Origin: Castanea sativa
Taxonomy: Eukaryota; Streptophyta; Magnoliopsida; Fagales; Fagaceae
Length of the DNA stretch: 64,000 nucleotides
Reading direction: 5' to 3'
NCBI RefSeq assembly: GCF_040712315.1
Contig: NC_134022.1
Span: 8,432,173-8,496,172 of the forward strand
Made by a program: the position numbers and the translations under genes. How positions within the stretch are numbered: the first letter of the stretch is position 1; each line of letters begins with the position of its first letter. The notes beneath the pieces are model-generated. The model did no database searches. It was not told the DNA's origin and saw nothing but the letters and a program-made list of their open reading frames with translations. Shown piece by piece: positions 47,444-59,533 of the stretch.

Positions 47444-50400
47444 TCATAAATGTATCGACGAGTCAACTTGGTTCAATATTAATGGGGTTTCACTGAGATG
47501 GAATTCAGATAATTGGCAGGCCATGTGAGAAGTTGCATCCTCAAACTCAAAAACATGAAATGGTAAGTCACTAGTTAAGCTCTCTGTATCTTCACTGTTA
47601 TGCTGAACTAACAAGTTTTCACGGGACACTCTCATTAGCTTAGCAAGAACCTCTGCCACTTCCATCATTGTTGGCCTTTTTTCCCCCACAACCATTAAGA
47701 CAATTCATTACCAGTTTAGCAACTTCCAGTATTTGCTCCCTTTCAGTTCTATCAATGGCCTCAACATTCAAAATTTGTAAGAGATTTTTGTTTTGTAACG
47801 AAGAGATGAAATATTGAATGAGGTTACTCCTTTCTCCAAACCTAGTAAAAGTGCACGGGTTCTGTCCTGTTAAGAGCTCTACGAGGAGAACTCCAAAACT
47901 ATATACATCACTTTTTGTGGTTAAATTACCTGTTGTAAGATATTCAGGGTCCAGGTAACCGAGAGTTCCTTGCACGGCTGTATCTAGTCCATTTTGACCG
48001 ATTGGAATGAGAACTGAAGCTCCAAAATCAGATACTTTTGCTGTATGGTGATCATCTAAGAGTATGTTACTGGACTTTACATCTCTATGAATGATTGGTG
48101 GGTCTGCTGAAGAATGCAAGTAATCTAGGGCGGATGCTGTCTCTTCAGCTATTCTTAGACAATTCTTCCATGACCTTAAGAAATTTGACTTAGTCTTATG
48201 GATATGTTCAAAGAGTGTTCCATTTGATATGAATTCATAAACAAGCAATGGAATGTCAGTGTGTAGACATAAACCTAAGAGCTTGACGACATTCTTGTGA
48301 TTGACCTGGGAAATAATACAAATTTCATGTTGAAATTGTTGGTTAAGATCTGTCTTGTCCGAGCCCCTAGGCTTCTTGACGGCGATGTGGGTATCATCCG
48401 CTAATACCCCTCTGTAAACTGATCCGAAACCACCTTGACCGAGAAGATGGCCATAGTTATTGGTGGCTTTTATTAGCTCTTCCTCTTTAAATATTCTTAC
48501 CCTTTGGTTCTGTAGCACTAAACCACCATGTTTTATGAAGTTTTTTTCTTGTATCCTCCTTTTATAGAGAGTGAAGACCAGGAGAATGCTAATCACAAAT
48601 GAAATGATTGCTCCTAGAACTGTATGCAAGTAAAAAATGGCAAAAAGAAATGAGAGAAGTTTAATGACCAACAATAATGGTGAGGAAATTGGTAATAGCA
48701 TTTTTGTTCCATCTTTTTGGGTACAGCTCATGCTTTCTTAGTAATTAAATCGCCAAATATTTGAGTTTGTTATATGAGCACAATATTTTTTAATAATTGA
48801 TTGCATTGCATGTAATATTTTGGCCACTCTAAAAAAAAAAAAAAGAGTATATTACAGCAAAACTTTTTGTTACAATAAACTCAAAATTGTTGCAATATTC
48901 TCTTACTGTAACAAAAAATATTGTTGCAATAAAGTCTTAGGCAATATGTTATTTTTCGTTGTGATAATGTTTTATTGCAACAAAAAATTTTCATTGCACA
49001 CTGTTGCAATAAAGATTGAGAAAATAGGTTATTGCGACGAAAAATTTATGTGCGATAATGTTTTGTTGCAACAAAATATTTTTGTTATTATTAGAAATTA
49101 TTTATTACAACAAAATTTTGTGTTACAATAATTTATCGAAATGATGTTTTTGGTTGCCATAAATTATTACAACAATATTACACAGACACAATAAATTGTT
49201 GCAATAGTTTTGTGGTCAGGGGCGGACTTAGGATTTCAAGCTAGGAGGCCGAAGTATAAGAAGAAAAAAAAAACTAAATAGGTATCCATATAATATTAAC
49301 AAACTATCAACCAAAATAAATACACAAAATTATTGTTTCTTAATACATTAAAATGCAATCATCTACAAATAACAACAAAAAAACACAAAATAATATTGTT
49401 TTTTAAGAGCATCTGCTATTGCAAAAAAAAATATATATATATTTTCACAAACCAAAAATTACATTTTCTACTTTAATATAGCATTTTATATGTCTTGTAC
49501 AGTAGTGTTTTTGATATTTAGTGCTCTAAATACTAAATATTTAGCATTTAGAACACCTGATGCTCGTACTCTAATATTGAGTTGACTTGGATTTTATATT
49601 TTTTTATTTTAAAGCTTTTTAAAAAAAAAATTTGAGTTGAGAATTTGTTATTTGGGCTAGACTAATTAAAAAGAAGACGATCTAAATTTTTGAAAGAAGA
49701 AAACGCAACTCTAAAAATAAAAAAAATATAACCAACAAATTATTTTATTTTATTTTTTTCTCTCTTTGGGCAAGGGGTCCGTCGTTGTTAAATTGTGGCA
49801 ATGGACCTTTTTTCTTGTAGTTGGTAACTTTTTAGAATGTTAAATTTGGGTAGAAAGAAATTTGGTCAACGCCTTTTAAGTCTTCTACCTATTTTTTTCC
49901 TTTTCCTTTATGTTTTTCTTTCTCTTATTTTTACTCAAGTCTTTTCTTTTAATTTCTAGCTAAACCACTTACTCAAGAATCAAGATGTATGAAATTTTTT
50001 TAATCATGGAAATGTAAATAATACCTGTGACGATTATGATAAGACGAACTCCATGACAAGCAACTTTACCGTTGCCACGCATAAAAAGTGGGCAGATGCA
50101 TGTCTAAGTACTTAATTCTACCTTATTTTTTCTTGAGTTTCAAATTTATAGTGTCAACTCCAGATAATAGCTCTTTATCATTAGACCAAGACATCAATCG
50201 AGCACCAAATCTTTTATTTAACTATCATAAATTTTACCAGTTGAGCTAACTAGAACCCATAATTCTTCCTTAGTTTAAGTTTCCTCTTCATAGTAAGAAA
50301 ACTTATAGTAATAATTAATATTTATCCCAAAAGAATATATAGGGAAAATATTTAGGTATTTATAGAGTATGAAGAAATGATGCTCATTCTTCTCATATTG

Positions 50401-51501
50401 ATGGACTCCATCATAATTTAATAAGTAGACTCCACCATGAATATGAATAGAAAAAACACCATTCTCCATACTCTAAAAATACTTAAGAACTACTCTATAT
50501 ACAGTAGTAACAATAACAACAATTAACAATTGATTAAGTTTAACAATAAATGAAAACAATTGATTAATTCACCTTGGCAGCCTTGGCGGAGGTAGGGGTT
50601 TCCCATGTATCCTTTTTGACAAGAGCAACGATATCCGCGGCCATTGTCAGAGGGGATGCACGAAGTTCCAGTGTCGCCGCAGGCGTATCCTGAGGGTCCT
50701 TCACTTGCTTCGCACTTTTCCTTTCCCACCACCCAATCAAGCACCACTGGCGGAGTAGGATACAGATCATCAATTGATGGGTCAATGTGGAGGTCTATGG
50801 TGGACATATTGAACAAGGTTGGATCCGTTAAGAAGGCATAGATGCATGAAATATTACTCTTCGAATTATCGCTTATATTGTTTGAGCCTACATTTTCAAG
50901 AGTAATATTTAATGTCTTGAGGTGCTTAGGAATTGGTGTCTGGCAGCATCCAACACCTGAGCAAGAGCCATCATCAGGAGGACCGCTTTCATTGTAGCCG
51001 CACAAGGAGAAACATCCACCCCCAAAACCACCGTTAGCATCATTCATGAGGGCGAAGTTATCGCAACCGAGAGCTGTAAACTTGTTTCGGGAGTTGGAGA
51101 AGGTCAGTAGTGTTTTTTCAAGTGTAATTTGCTGATAAAATGACCTCTTGGGCCCTGTTTCGTCGTAGCAAACATATGCTGCATATATGCCGGTGGTTAC
51201 TGTGCTGTTCTCCACCGATATGTTGTACACAAAAATGTTTTCACCTATGTACAGTTTAGGAGGATTGGTGCTACGGCTGCAATTGAGTAGGAAGGAGGAC
51301 TCGTCCTTTGCACACTTGGGGTCTTCAATCCCGAACAACAATCACATCTCCACATGTTTCAAGGCAACCAGGATTTGCAACAGAACTTGCTGCTAATGAA
51401 GCAGTGGCTATGCACGCCCATACAAACAGCACCACCACGAACCGTAGAAACCATAACCAAGTTATGTGCTGAATTGTTCTGGTTTTCTTTTCCATCATCA
51501 T
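47444..51501 (-). pseudogene. Wall-associated-kinase-like receptor gene, frameshifted
   Basis: Two exons on the minus strand: 51501-50573 and 48619-47444. Exon 1 codes for a signal peptide (WLWFLRFVVVLFVW), a GUB_WAK_bind galacturonan-binding region (CETCGDV-like start, CAKDESSFLLNC, GCCQTPIPKHLK) and a first EGF-like stretch (SCIPSDNGRGYRCSCQKGYM). Exon 2 codes for a membrane span and a full Ser/Thr kinase: GQGGFGSVYRG, AVKKP, IIHRDVKSSNILL, DFGAS, GTLGYLDPEYL. The junction phase fits (CAA G / TT CTA). Two one-base frameshifts are present, near 51330 after CGDV and near 47690 before EKRPTMMEVAEVL. The calcium-binding EGF exon normal for the family is not found in the 1.95 kb intron. Either a recent pseudogene or sequence errors; the catalytic residues are intact. 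Confidence 0.88.
48824..49216. mobile_element. CACTA-like MITE in the WAK intron, rich in TTGTTGCAATAA
   Basis: About fifteen copies, in both orientations, of a motif near TTGTTGCAATAA / TTATTGCAACAA fill this stretch. The ends CACTCTAAAAAAA and TTTTGTGGTC resemble degenerate CACTA termini (CACTACAAAAA and TTTTTGTAGTG), and subterminal repeat arrays are typical of that group. The ends are imperfect and no clear target duplication was found. Confidence 0.45.
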
Positions 51502-52264
51502 CTTTTCTTTTATTATAGATCAGTGCTTCTTTTTGTTGGGTATATATCAATAATTTATTTTTGTGGTAAAGTAAAATGATCAATACACAAAATTAAGAAA
51601 AAACAATAACACAAATAGATGTACAATACAACAGTAATAAACAAATACTAAACTAATATATAAAAAGAAATCTGCAAATAATTAAAAAACTTACAGACCA
51701 GATGCATGAAGGATGAACAAATCAGATCAAGTCTTGTAGTTGACACAATCTCCTTAAAGCAGATTTCGCCCCCTCACACAATTACTGTGGTGCTTTGAGA
51801 CTCACGGACGTCTGCCTCACAAGATAAAATGATCTACAGCACGAAAACGAAGCACTCAAGGTCGTGCTCTGCGAACTACTCAATGTCTCTTGCTCTCTCT
51901 TTGACACAATGAATGCACAAAAATTCTCACTGGAGAGTTTTTTCTGAAAAGTGGTTTTTATGAATGAGGGACTATGCAAAATTATATGTTACTGAACATG
52001 TATTCTTGTTTCAGTAAAAACTGCTGTGCACAGACTAACTGACTCAAAACTTAAAATAATAAAATATTATTATTTGGAAAAGTAGGCCCAGTCCACATAT
52101 GCCAAAAGCCCAACTCAATGTCCAACCCATGAGCCTATAAACTCATATATATATTATCTATTTCCTTTTCTATGTGGGCCTTAAGATTTTTACCACTTTT
52201 AATAGTATCTTTAAGTGAACATAGAAATATCAATTTCTTATTCACTTCACACTATTTTTCCAAC
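51502..52264 (-). mobile_element. Probable copia-type LTR remnant, minus orientation
   Basis: On the minus strand the sequence from 52264 begins TGTTGGAAAAATAG, a common plant LTR start, and continues as AT-rich non-coding sequence to about 51690. The 3' end and a target duplication could not be fixed, and no internal region was recognised. The first part (51502-51690) is upstream sequence of the WAK-like gene. Confidence 0.4.
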
Positions 52265-52371
52265 ACTTTTTAGACCTCGATATCATATTTATTGAAATTG
52301 CTTGATGACCTGGCACCGGCCTGTCCCCGTCCCCGTCCCCGTCACCATTACTATCACATACATGTCAAACA

Positions 52372-52376
<5 letters not shown>

Positions 52377-52447
<71 letters not shown>
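52377..52447. repeat. (AT)n(GT)n microsatellite at the Gypsy left edge
   Basis: About 25 AT units followed by about ten GT units, ending directly at the TGTGGGGAC start of the 5' LTR. Three or four CCCCGT units lie just before, near 52322-52342. Confidence 0.95.
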
Positions 52448-52451
<4 letters not shown>

Positions 52452-53123
52452 GGGACTAAAAGGACCTAGGTAAGTATTTGGGCCTCGGGCTTTGTTGATG
52501 GGCGCTAGTTTGTTTTAGACTAAAAGCCTCTTGGAACTGTAACTCGGCCCATGAGTCGAGAGTCCGAGGATTCGTCCGAGAACGAATATCTCCTCGGACA
52601 GACCCACGATGGCCCTGGGATTCGCCAAATGATCAAGGCAGGGTTACGTAAAAGTCGTTGGTTAAAAGGGGGACTTAAGCGCCCTCCAGACGCAACGGCG
52701 TGAGGGAAATATCTTATGAAAAGGCTGCTACCTCCACATTAAAGACCCTACACCTACCTCCCTGGCCGCATTAATGGAAAAATGACCCCTAAACAGTAGA
52801 ATAAAACTTTCTAGCTATTATATAAGGACTTGAAGAAGGTGGTGGAGAGGGAGATCGGTCAGTTAGCAGAAAAAGAACTAAGAACTGTAATTTTGGCATA
52901 AAAGAGAAACAATACATAAATCGTCCTCGGCTTACGTCCTCGGAGGTTCTCTTGTCATATTTGTTTATCATTTGCAAAGATTGTGGCATTCTAGCCTGTT
53001 TGTCAAGTTTTCAATACCCCTAAACTAGATTTCAAATCCACACTCTACAAATCTTATTGTTTAAGGCTCATTGGGCCTGAGCCCACGTCTATCTTTGGGT
53101 CCAGGTACAATTGTGCGCTTACA
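52448..53123 (+). repeat. 5' LTR
   Basis: 676 bp, from TGTGGGGAC to GCGCTTACA. A TATATAA box lies at 52819-52825. The copy at 62593-63268 has exactly the same length. Confidence 0.95.
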
Positions 53124-53125
53124 AT

Positions 53126-53143
53126 TGGCGCCGTCTGTGGGAA
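53126..53143 (+). promoter_or_regulatory. Primer-binding site
   Basis: TGGCGCCGTCTGTGGGAA lies two bases after the 5' LTR. TGGCGCCGT is complementary to the 3' end of plant tRNA-Asp-type primers used by Athila/Tat elements. The exact tRNA was not verified. Confidence 0.8.
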
Positions 53144-53170
53144 TCTAGTGCTAAAAGGAACTGGAACACT

Positions 53171-55141
53171 ATGGCAGGCTTAGGCTCACACCATGCAGAA
53201 TCTTAGGGATCGCAACTGGAGGATCTGTTCGAGCGCCTTGAACGCCGGAGGGATCGAGAGGGTAGCGTTCACACTGAGTATCCTAGGACGAGTCGTACTC
53301 ACAGTGGAGGCGCCAGTACCGCCCATGAAGATGGTGCTAAAGCCATGCAGAAGGAGATTAATCACCTTAAGAAGAAGCTGCGTCGCGTCAGGCAGAGGCA
53401 TGCTTCACCCTCATCCAGTACCTCTTCCGGGAAATCCCGGGGAAGTAGTTACAGTTCGAGGTCACGGTCGCCCCCCAGCAGAACGTCCTCTTGTGAAGAG
53501 GATAGCCTATCGGGTCATAGGAGCAGGAAGCTCCCCTCCAGGGGCTTAGGGAACGATGCCATGAGCCGGGCGTTGCACCAGCTCTCCAAATCGCCATTCT
53601 CGCGCAGGATTGAGAGTGGGAGGCTCCCCAAGAGGTTCACCCAGCCCACCTTCACCATTTATAACGGCCGGACTGACTCGGTGGAACATGTGAGCCACTT
53701 TAACCAGAGAATGGCTGTGCATTCTCACAATGAGACATTGATGTGCAAAGTCTTCCTTTCTAGCTTGGGACCTGTTGCTATGAGGTGGTTCAACGGTCTC
53801 AAATCAGGGTCTATAAGTTCGTTCGGGGAACTGACCAGGGCATTTACGTCACGATTTATTACATGCAGCAGAGTTCCTCGACCGTTGGACTCGCTGTTGT
53901 CTATGGCTATGAAGGAGGGTGAGACGTTGAAAGCATACTCCGACAGGTATTGGGAGATGTTCAATGAGATAGATGGTGATTTTGATGAGGTGGCGATCAA
54001 TGCTTTTAAAGTGGGCCTTCCAACTGATCATGACTTGAGGAAGTCTTTGACAAAAAAACCCGTACGGAGTGTATGTCGCCTCATGAACCGTATTGACGAA
54101 TATAAAAGGGTCAAGGAAGACCAGCAGCAGGGGAAGGGTAAGGCAAATGTTATCCCGCAGGAGAGAAGGGATTTCAGGTTGTCTGGCTCGGCGGCACCTC
54201 AGACAGTCAATACTGTATTCCGAGAGCCGGTGCACCAGCTACTGGAGAAGGTCCGTAAGGAACCCTACTTCAGATGGCCCAGTAAAATGGCAGGGGATCC
54301 TGCTAAGAGGAATCAAAATCTCTTTTGTCAGTACCATCAAGACGTGGGTCATACTACCGAGAACTGTCGGACCCTCTGGAATCACTTGGAGCAGCTTGTT
54401 AGCGAAGGGAAGTTAAAGCAGCACCTGTACCAACCTAGCAGGCAGGGAAGTCAGTCTGGCTCCAATAATCAGAGGAATAACTCATCTCAGCCTCTTTTGG
54501 GAACGATCAACGTCATCTTTGCTGCGCCGGGCAGGACTGGCTCATATCCTACTAGGGTGATGGCCATCTCGGACTCCCAAGTTGAGGAGGGGGGCTCCAA
54601 GCCGAAGAGATTGAAGCTAAATGTGCCCGTCTTGGGATTTTCAGAGGAGGATAAGGTGGGGACCATCCAACCCCATGACGACGCCCTAGTGGTTACTCTG
54701 AGGATAGGGAATTATGATGTGAGAAGGATAATGATCGATCAAGGCAGCGGCGCCGATATCATGTATCTTGACCTATTTAAGGGGCTAAAGTTGAAATTAG
54801 AGGACCTCACCCCTTACGACTCGCCGTTAATAAGTTTTGAAGGGAAGACCGTTATTCCAAAAGGACAGATTCTGTTGCTTGTGCAATCTGGCTCCGAGAC
54901 GGTCGATGTCGATTTTATCGTGGTCGATGCATATTCCCCATGCACAGCCATCCTCGCCCGGCCCTGGCTGCATGCTCTGGGGGCCGTTTCTTCCACCTTG
55001 CATGTTAAGGTGAAGTTCCCTTCGGAGGAGCGCATTGAAGAGATTCTCGGTAGCCAATTGATGGCCAGACAATGCATGTCGGCCGCAATACTGCATCAGA
55101 CCGAACCGCAGTCCTCGACCTCGGCTGTGAAAGACTTATAG
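53171..55141 (+). pseudogene. gag-protease region of the Gypsy element
   Basis: From ATG at 53171 (MAGLGSHHAES) a TAG at 53204-53206 interrupts the frame, which is then open to TAG at 55139. Contents in order: a Lys/Arg-rich coiled start (KEINHLKKKLRRVRQ), a Ser-rich linker, the capsid-like retrotransposon gag domain (HVSHFNQRM, CKVFLSSLGPVAMRWFNGL, LLSMAMKEGETLKAYSDRYW), a zinc-knuckle-like stretch (FCQYHQDVGHTTENC), and an aspartic protease with MIDQGSGADIMY as active-site loop. Gag packages the RNA and the protease matures the polyprotein. An internal ATG at 53345 could still start a shortened product. Confidence 0.92.
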
Positions 55142-58100
55142 CAATTAACGACTCTGGATGCGCCCGACGCGGTGACAGCAGATGAGGCTATATGCGAAGA
55201 CCTTGAGAAGTTTTTGATATCGGATGATCCCGAAAGATTCTTCTAGGTTGGGATATGTTTACCACACGAGGAGAAGCTGGAATTAGTGGAGTTTCTGAAG
55301 AACAACATTGATGTTTTTGCCTGGGACCCCTATGAGGCCCCGGGTGTTGACCCAAGCTTCATTTGTCATCATTTGAATGTCAATCCTGCTATTCATCCTA
55401 GAAGGCAGCCCCCTCGGCGTTCCTTGAAGGAGCATTCCGAAGCCGTTAAAGAGGAGGTGCTCAAGCTCAAGAAGGCTGGGGCTATCAAGGAAGTTTTTTA
55501 TTCAGAGTGGTTGGCGCATACGGTCGTGGTCAAAAAGAAGAATGGAAAATGGTGAGTATGTGTAGACTTCACAGATTTGAATAAAGCCTGCCCAAAGGAC
55601 TCTTTCTTGATGCCACGCATCGACCAGCTAGTGGACGCCACAGTCGGACATCCTCGGATGAGTTTTTTGGATGCCTTCCAAGGTTATCTCAATGCCTCGA
55701 AGTGTTCTTTTGGTGTGAGTTTTGGAAAGTTCTTAGGTTATATGGTCACTTATAGAGGGATAGAGGTGAATCCGGCACAGGTCAGAGCCATTCAAACCTT
55801 ACAGCCACCTCGGAATCCAAATGAAGTTAGAAATTAACCGGAATGATCGCCGCTTTCAGTCGGTTCATCTCCCGGTCAGCTGATCGATGCAGGGCTTTCT
55901 TCCAACTGTTGAATAAGTGGAAGGGGTTCCAATGGTCCGAAAAGTGCGTTGTAGCCTTTCAACAACTTAAGGAATATCTTTCTCGGCCACCCATTATGTC
56001 TCGGCCTGAGGTAGATGAGGTCCTATTTGCGTATCTGGCAGTGGTCGTCCATGTGGTCAGCTTGGTCCTCATAAGGAACGACGGTGGGGTGCAAAGACCG
56101 ATCTATTACGTCAGCAAGATGCTGAATGATGCCGAGGTGCGTTATCTGCTTTTGGAGAAAGCACTTCTAGTCGTAGTTCATGCCACGCGGAGGCTTCCTC
56201 ATTATTTCTAGTCCCACACCGTTGTAGTTTTAACCCAACTGCCTCTCAAGTCAGTGTTGTGTAGTGCCGACTATTCTGGAAGGGTGGCTAAATGGGGAAC
56301 TATTTTGGGAGCCTTTGACATCAAATACAGGCCACGTACCTCGGTGAAGGGCCAGATTCTTACAGATTTGGTGGTAGAGTTTGCTGAACCAATGCTGGAA
56401 GAAACTTTGAAGGAATCACACATGGATGAGAAATCAGTTGGCATGATTACGAACGAAAGACCTTTGACTTGGAACGTATCCGTTGATGGGGCAGCTAACT
56501 AGAGAGGGTCTGGCATCAGACTCGTCCTGGTATCCCCTGAAGGGATTATCTTCGAAAAATCCTTAAGGTTGGCGTTCTCGGCTACTAATAATGAGGCCGA
56601 GTACGAAGTGGTCTTGGTCGGTATGAACATGGTACATAGGATGGGCGGAAAGGAAGTTCACATGCTCTCCGATTCTCAATTAGTGGTCGGCTAGGTGACG
56701 GGAACCATGGAGGCTAGGGACCCTAGGATGAAAGAATACTTAACCGAGGTTAAACGTTTACAATCCAAATTTAACTCCTTTGTTTTGTCTCACGTTTCTA
56801 GAAGTGGGAATACACATGCAGACTCTTTGGCTACCTTAGCGACGTCCTCGGCTCAGGGTTTGCCTAGGATTATCCTTGTCGAAGATTTGCTAGTGCCAGC
56901 TCTTACCACTGTGGGGGCAGCCTGGATCCATTTGATAAGGCCTGGACCTAATTGGATCGATTCTATTATATCTTTTCTGAAAAACGACATTCTTCCCGAT
57001 GACAAGTCTGAAGCAGACAAGATCCGTCGAAAGGCACCGCGTTTCTGGTTGTCCGAGGATCAGAAATTGTATAAACGGTCCTTCTTCGGACCATATTTGT
57101 TATGCGTGCACCCCGAATCAACGAAGGCGCTTTTGGAAGAACTGCATGAGGGGATTTGTGGGAGCCATACTAGGGGAAGGTCCCTAGCTCATAGGGCACT
57201 AACTCAGGGATATTGGTGGCCCAATATGCAGAGGGAAGCTCAGGACTATGCAAGAAAGTGTGACCAATGCCAGAGGTTCGCTCATAACATCTATCAACTC
57301 GGAGGAGTCCTTAACCCTCTCTCCAGTCCTTGGCCTTTCGCTCAATGGGGATTGGACATAGTAGGACCGTTCCCGAGGGCCGTGGGAAACAAAAGGTGGT
57401 TGCTTGTGGGGACTGACTACTTCACCAAATGGGTAGAGGCTGAGCCCTTGGCAAATATTAGGGATGTCGATTCCAAGAAGTTCATCTGGAAAAACATCAT
57501 CACTAGATTTGGAGTACCACATACACTCATTTCGGACAATGGCGTTCAATTTGATAGTAGAGCTTTTAGGAAATATTGTGGTGACATGGGCATCACAAAT
57601 AGATACTCCACTCCAGCTTATCCTCAGGGAAACGGGCAAGCTGAGGCCGTTAATAAGGTTATAGTTAGTGGCTTCAAGAAAAGGTTGGACGATGCGAAGG
57701 GTAAATGGGTAGAAGAACTACCACACGTTCTATGGACGTATCGAACTACGCCGCGCAGATCCACAGGAGAAACGCCATTCTCTATGACTTATGGGGCCGA
57801 GGCAGTGATACCTTTAGAGTTTGGCTTTCCCACATTGAGGCCGAGTACTTTTAGCCCAGAAAATAACAACGGCCTCCTGGAGAAGAGCCTAGATTTAGTT
57901 GAGGAACGGCGAGAGACAGCTATGGTCCAAATGGCTTATTATCAGCAGAAACTTAAACGAGGGTATGATGCCCATGTGAAGCTCAGACCACTCGCGCCTG
58001 GGGATTTGGTCCTGAGAAAGGTTGTAGGTACTGCTAGAAACCCAGCCTAGGGTAAATTAGGACCGAACTGGGAAGGACCATATCGGATTATTTCTGTAGC

Positions 58101-58191
58101 AGGTGTAGGGTCATATCGACTAGCTGATCTAGATGAAAGAGTTGTACAACGTTCGTGGAATGTAAACAACCTTCGAAGGTATTATTATTAA
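55142..58191 (+). pseudogene. pol region: RT, RNase H, archaeal-type RNase H, integrase
   Basis: In order: the RT start (FAWDPYEAPGVDPSF, VVVKKKNGKW, VDFTDLNKACPKDSF, SFLDAF); a deletion after FQGY joining directly to LNASKCSFGV; the first RNase H (RPIYYVSKMLNDAEVRY, EKALLVVVHATRRLPHYF); a second RNase H (WNVSVDGAAN, NNEAEYEVVLVGM, HMLSDSQLVVG, SGNTHADSLATLA); and integrase (RALTQGYWWPNMQ, CDQCQRFAH, WGLDIVGPFPRA, ISDNGVQFDSRAF, YPQGNGQAEAVN). Stops lie at 55244, 55553, 56209, 56500, 56692 and 58048, with a one-base frameshift at about 55830. The RT active-site YVDD block is missing. Confidence 0.93.
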
Positions 58192-58259
58192 TAAAAGGCA
58201 CTTTTGTCATTTGTGGTTTAAGTTTTAAATGTATATGGACTTATCAATTACAACTCTCG

Positions 58260-59230
58260 AAGTATCAAACAGAAACTTGGTTATGTATGGTCCTCGGACT
58301 ACATACGTTGTGAAAATTGATATCTTATTATTTGTTAAACAGAACCTTAGTTATGCCGGGTCCTCGGGCCTTCTACTTTGAAAAAATTAACATCTTAAGT
58401 TACTATTACTAAGTATCAAACAGAAACTTGGTTATGTATGGTCCTCAAACTACATACCTTGTGGAAATTGATATCTTATTATTTGTTAAACAGAACCTTA
58501 GTTATGCTAGGTCCTCGGGCCTTCTACTTTGGGAAAATTAACATCTTAAGTTACTATTACTAAGTATCAAATAGAAACTTGGTTATGTATGGTCCTCGGA
58601 CTACATACCTTGTGAAAATTGATATCTTATTATTTGTTAAACAGAACCTTAGTTATGCCGGGTCCTCGGGCCTTCTACTTTGGGAAAATTAACATCTTAA
58701 GTTACTATTACTAAGTATCAAACAGAAACTTGGTTATGTATGGTCCTCAGACTACATACCTTGTGGAAATTGATATCTTATTATTTGTTAAACAGAACCT
58801 TAGTTATGCCGGGTCCTCGGGTCTTCTACTTTGGGAAAATTAACATCTTAAGTTACTATTACTAAGTATCAAACAGAAACTTGGTTATGTATGGTCCTCG
58901 GACTACATACCTTGTGGAAATTGATATCTTATTATTTGTTAAACAGAACCTTAGTTATGCCGGGTCCTCGGGCCTTCTACTTTGAAAAAATTAACATCTT
59001 AAGTTACTATTACTAAGTATCAAACAGAAACTTGGTTATGTATGGTCCTCAAACTACATACCTTGTGGAAATTGATATCTTATTATTTGTTAAACAGAAC
59101 CTTAGTTATGCTGGGTCCTCGGGCCTTCTACTTTGGGAAAATTAACATCTTAAGTTACTATTACTAAGTATCAAATAAAAACTTGGTTTTGTAAGGTCCT
59201 CTGACCACATGCCTTGTTAAGATTGATTTT
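58260..59230. repeat. 151 bp tandem array inside the Gypsy element
   Basis: Units begin AAGTATCAAA at 58260, 58411, 58562, 58713, 58864, 59015 and 59166. Spacing is exactly 151 bp six times, and the last unit is partial and diverged. Each unit is itself a diverged double: CAGAAACTTGGTTATG with GGTCCTCGG, then CAGAACCTTAGTTATG with GGTCCTCGG. Units differ by only a few bases. The array lies between the end of pol and the antisense gene. Confidence 0.96.
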
Positions 59231-59533
59231 TGATTTTTTGTCGGATAGAACTCTGGTTAAATTGAGACTGAAGTTATATACCTTTTAAGTGTTGGGCAGA
59301 AATTTGATATATCTTCCAATTGTTCCAAACTGCTGAAAATGGACTTGTTTATCTCGTTCTTTCTGTTCGCTGTGTGCTAATGAGAACTTTATAGTAAACA
59401 TAAAGATGAAAAGATGAAACAAACACAATTCAAATGAAAATCAAATGAAATTTTCTTCCATTAATCATGTCAATATATACATCATTACATGGGAAATTTC
59501 AAATATAAAGAAAAAGAAGCCCTAAGCTCGGCC

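Noticed and set aside
55286..58050. Several separate genes in the right part of the window
   Set aside because: They are pieces of one retrotransposon pol separated by premature stops and one frameshift.
58260..59230. CRISPR-like repeat array
   Set aside because: The units are contiguous with no unique spacers, and the genome is a plant. It is a tandem repeat inside a retrotransposon.
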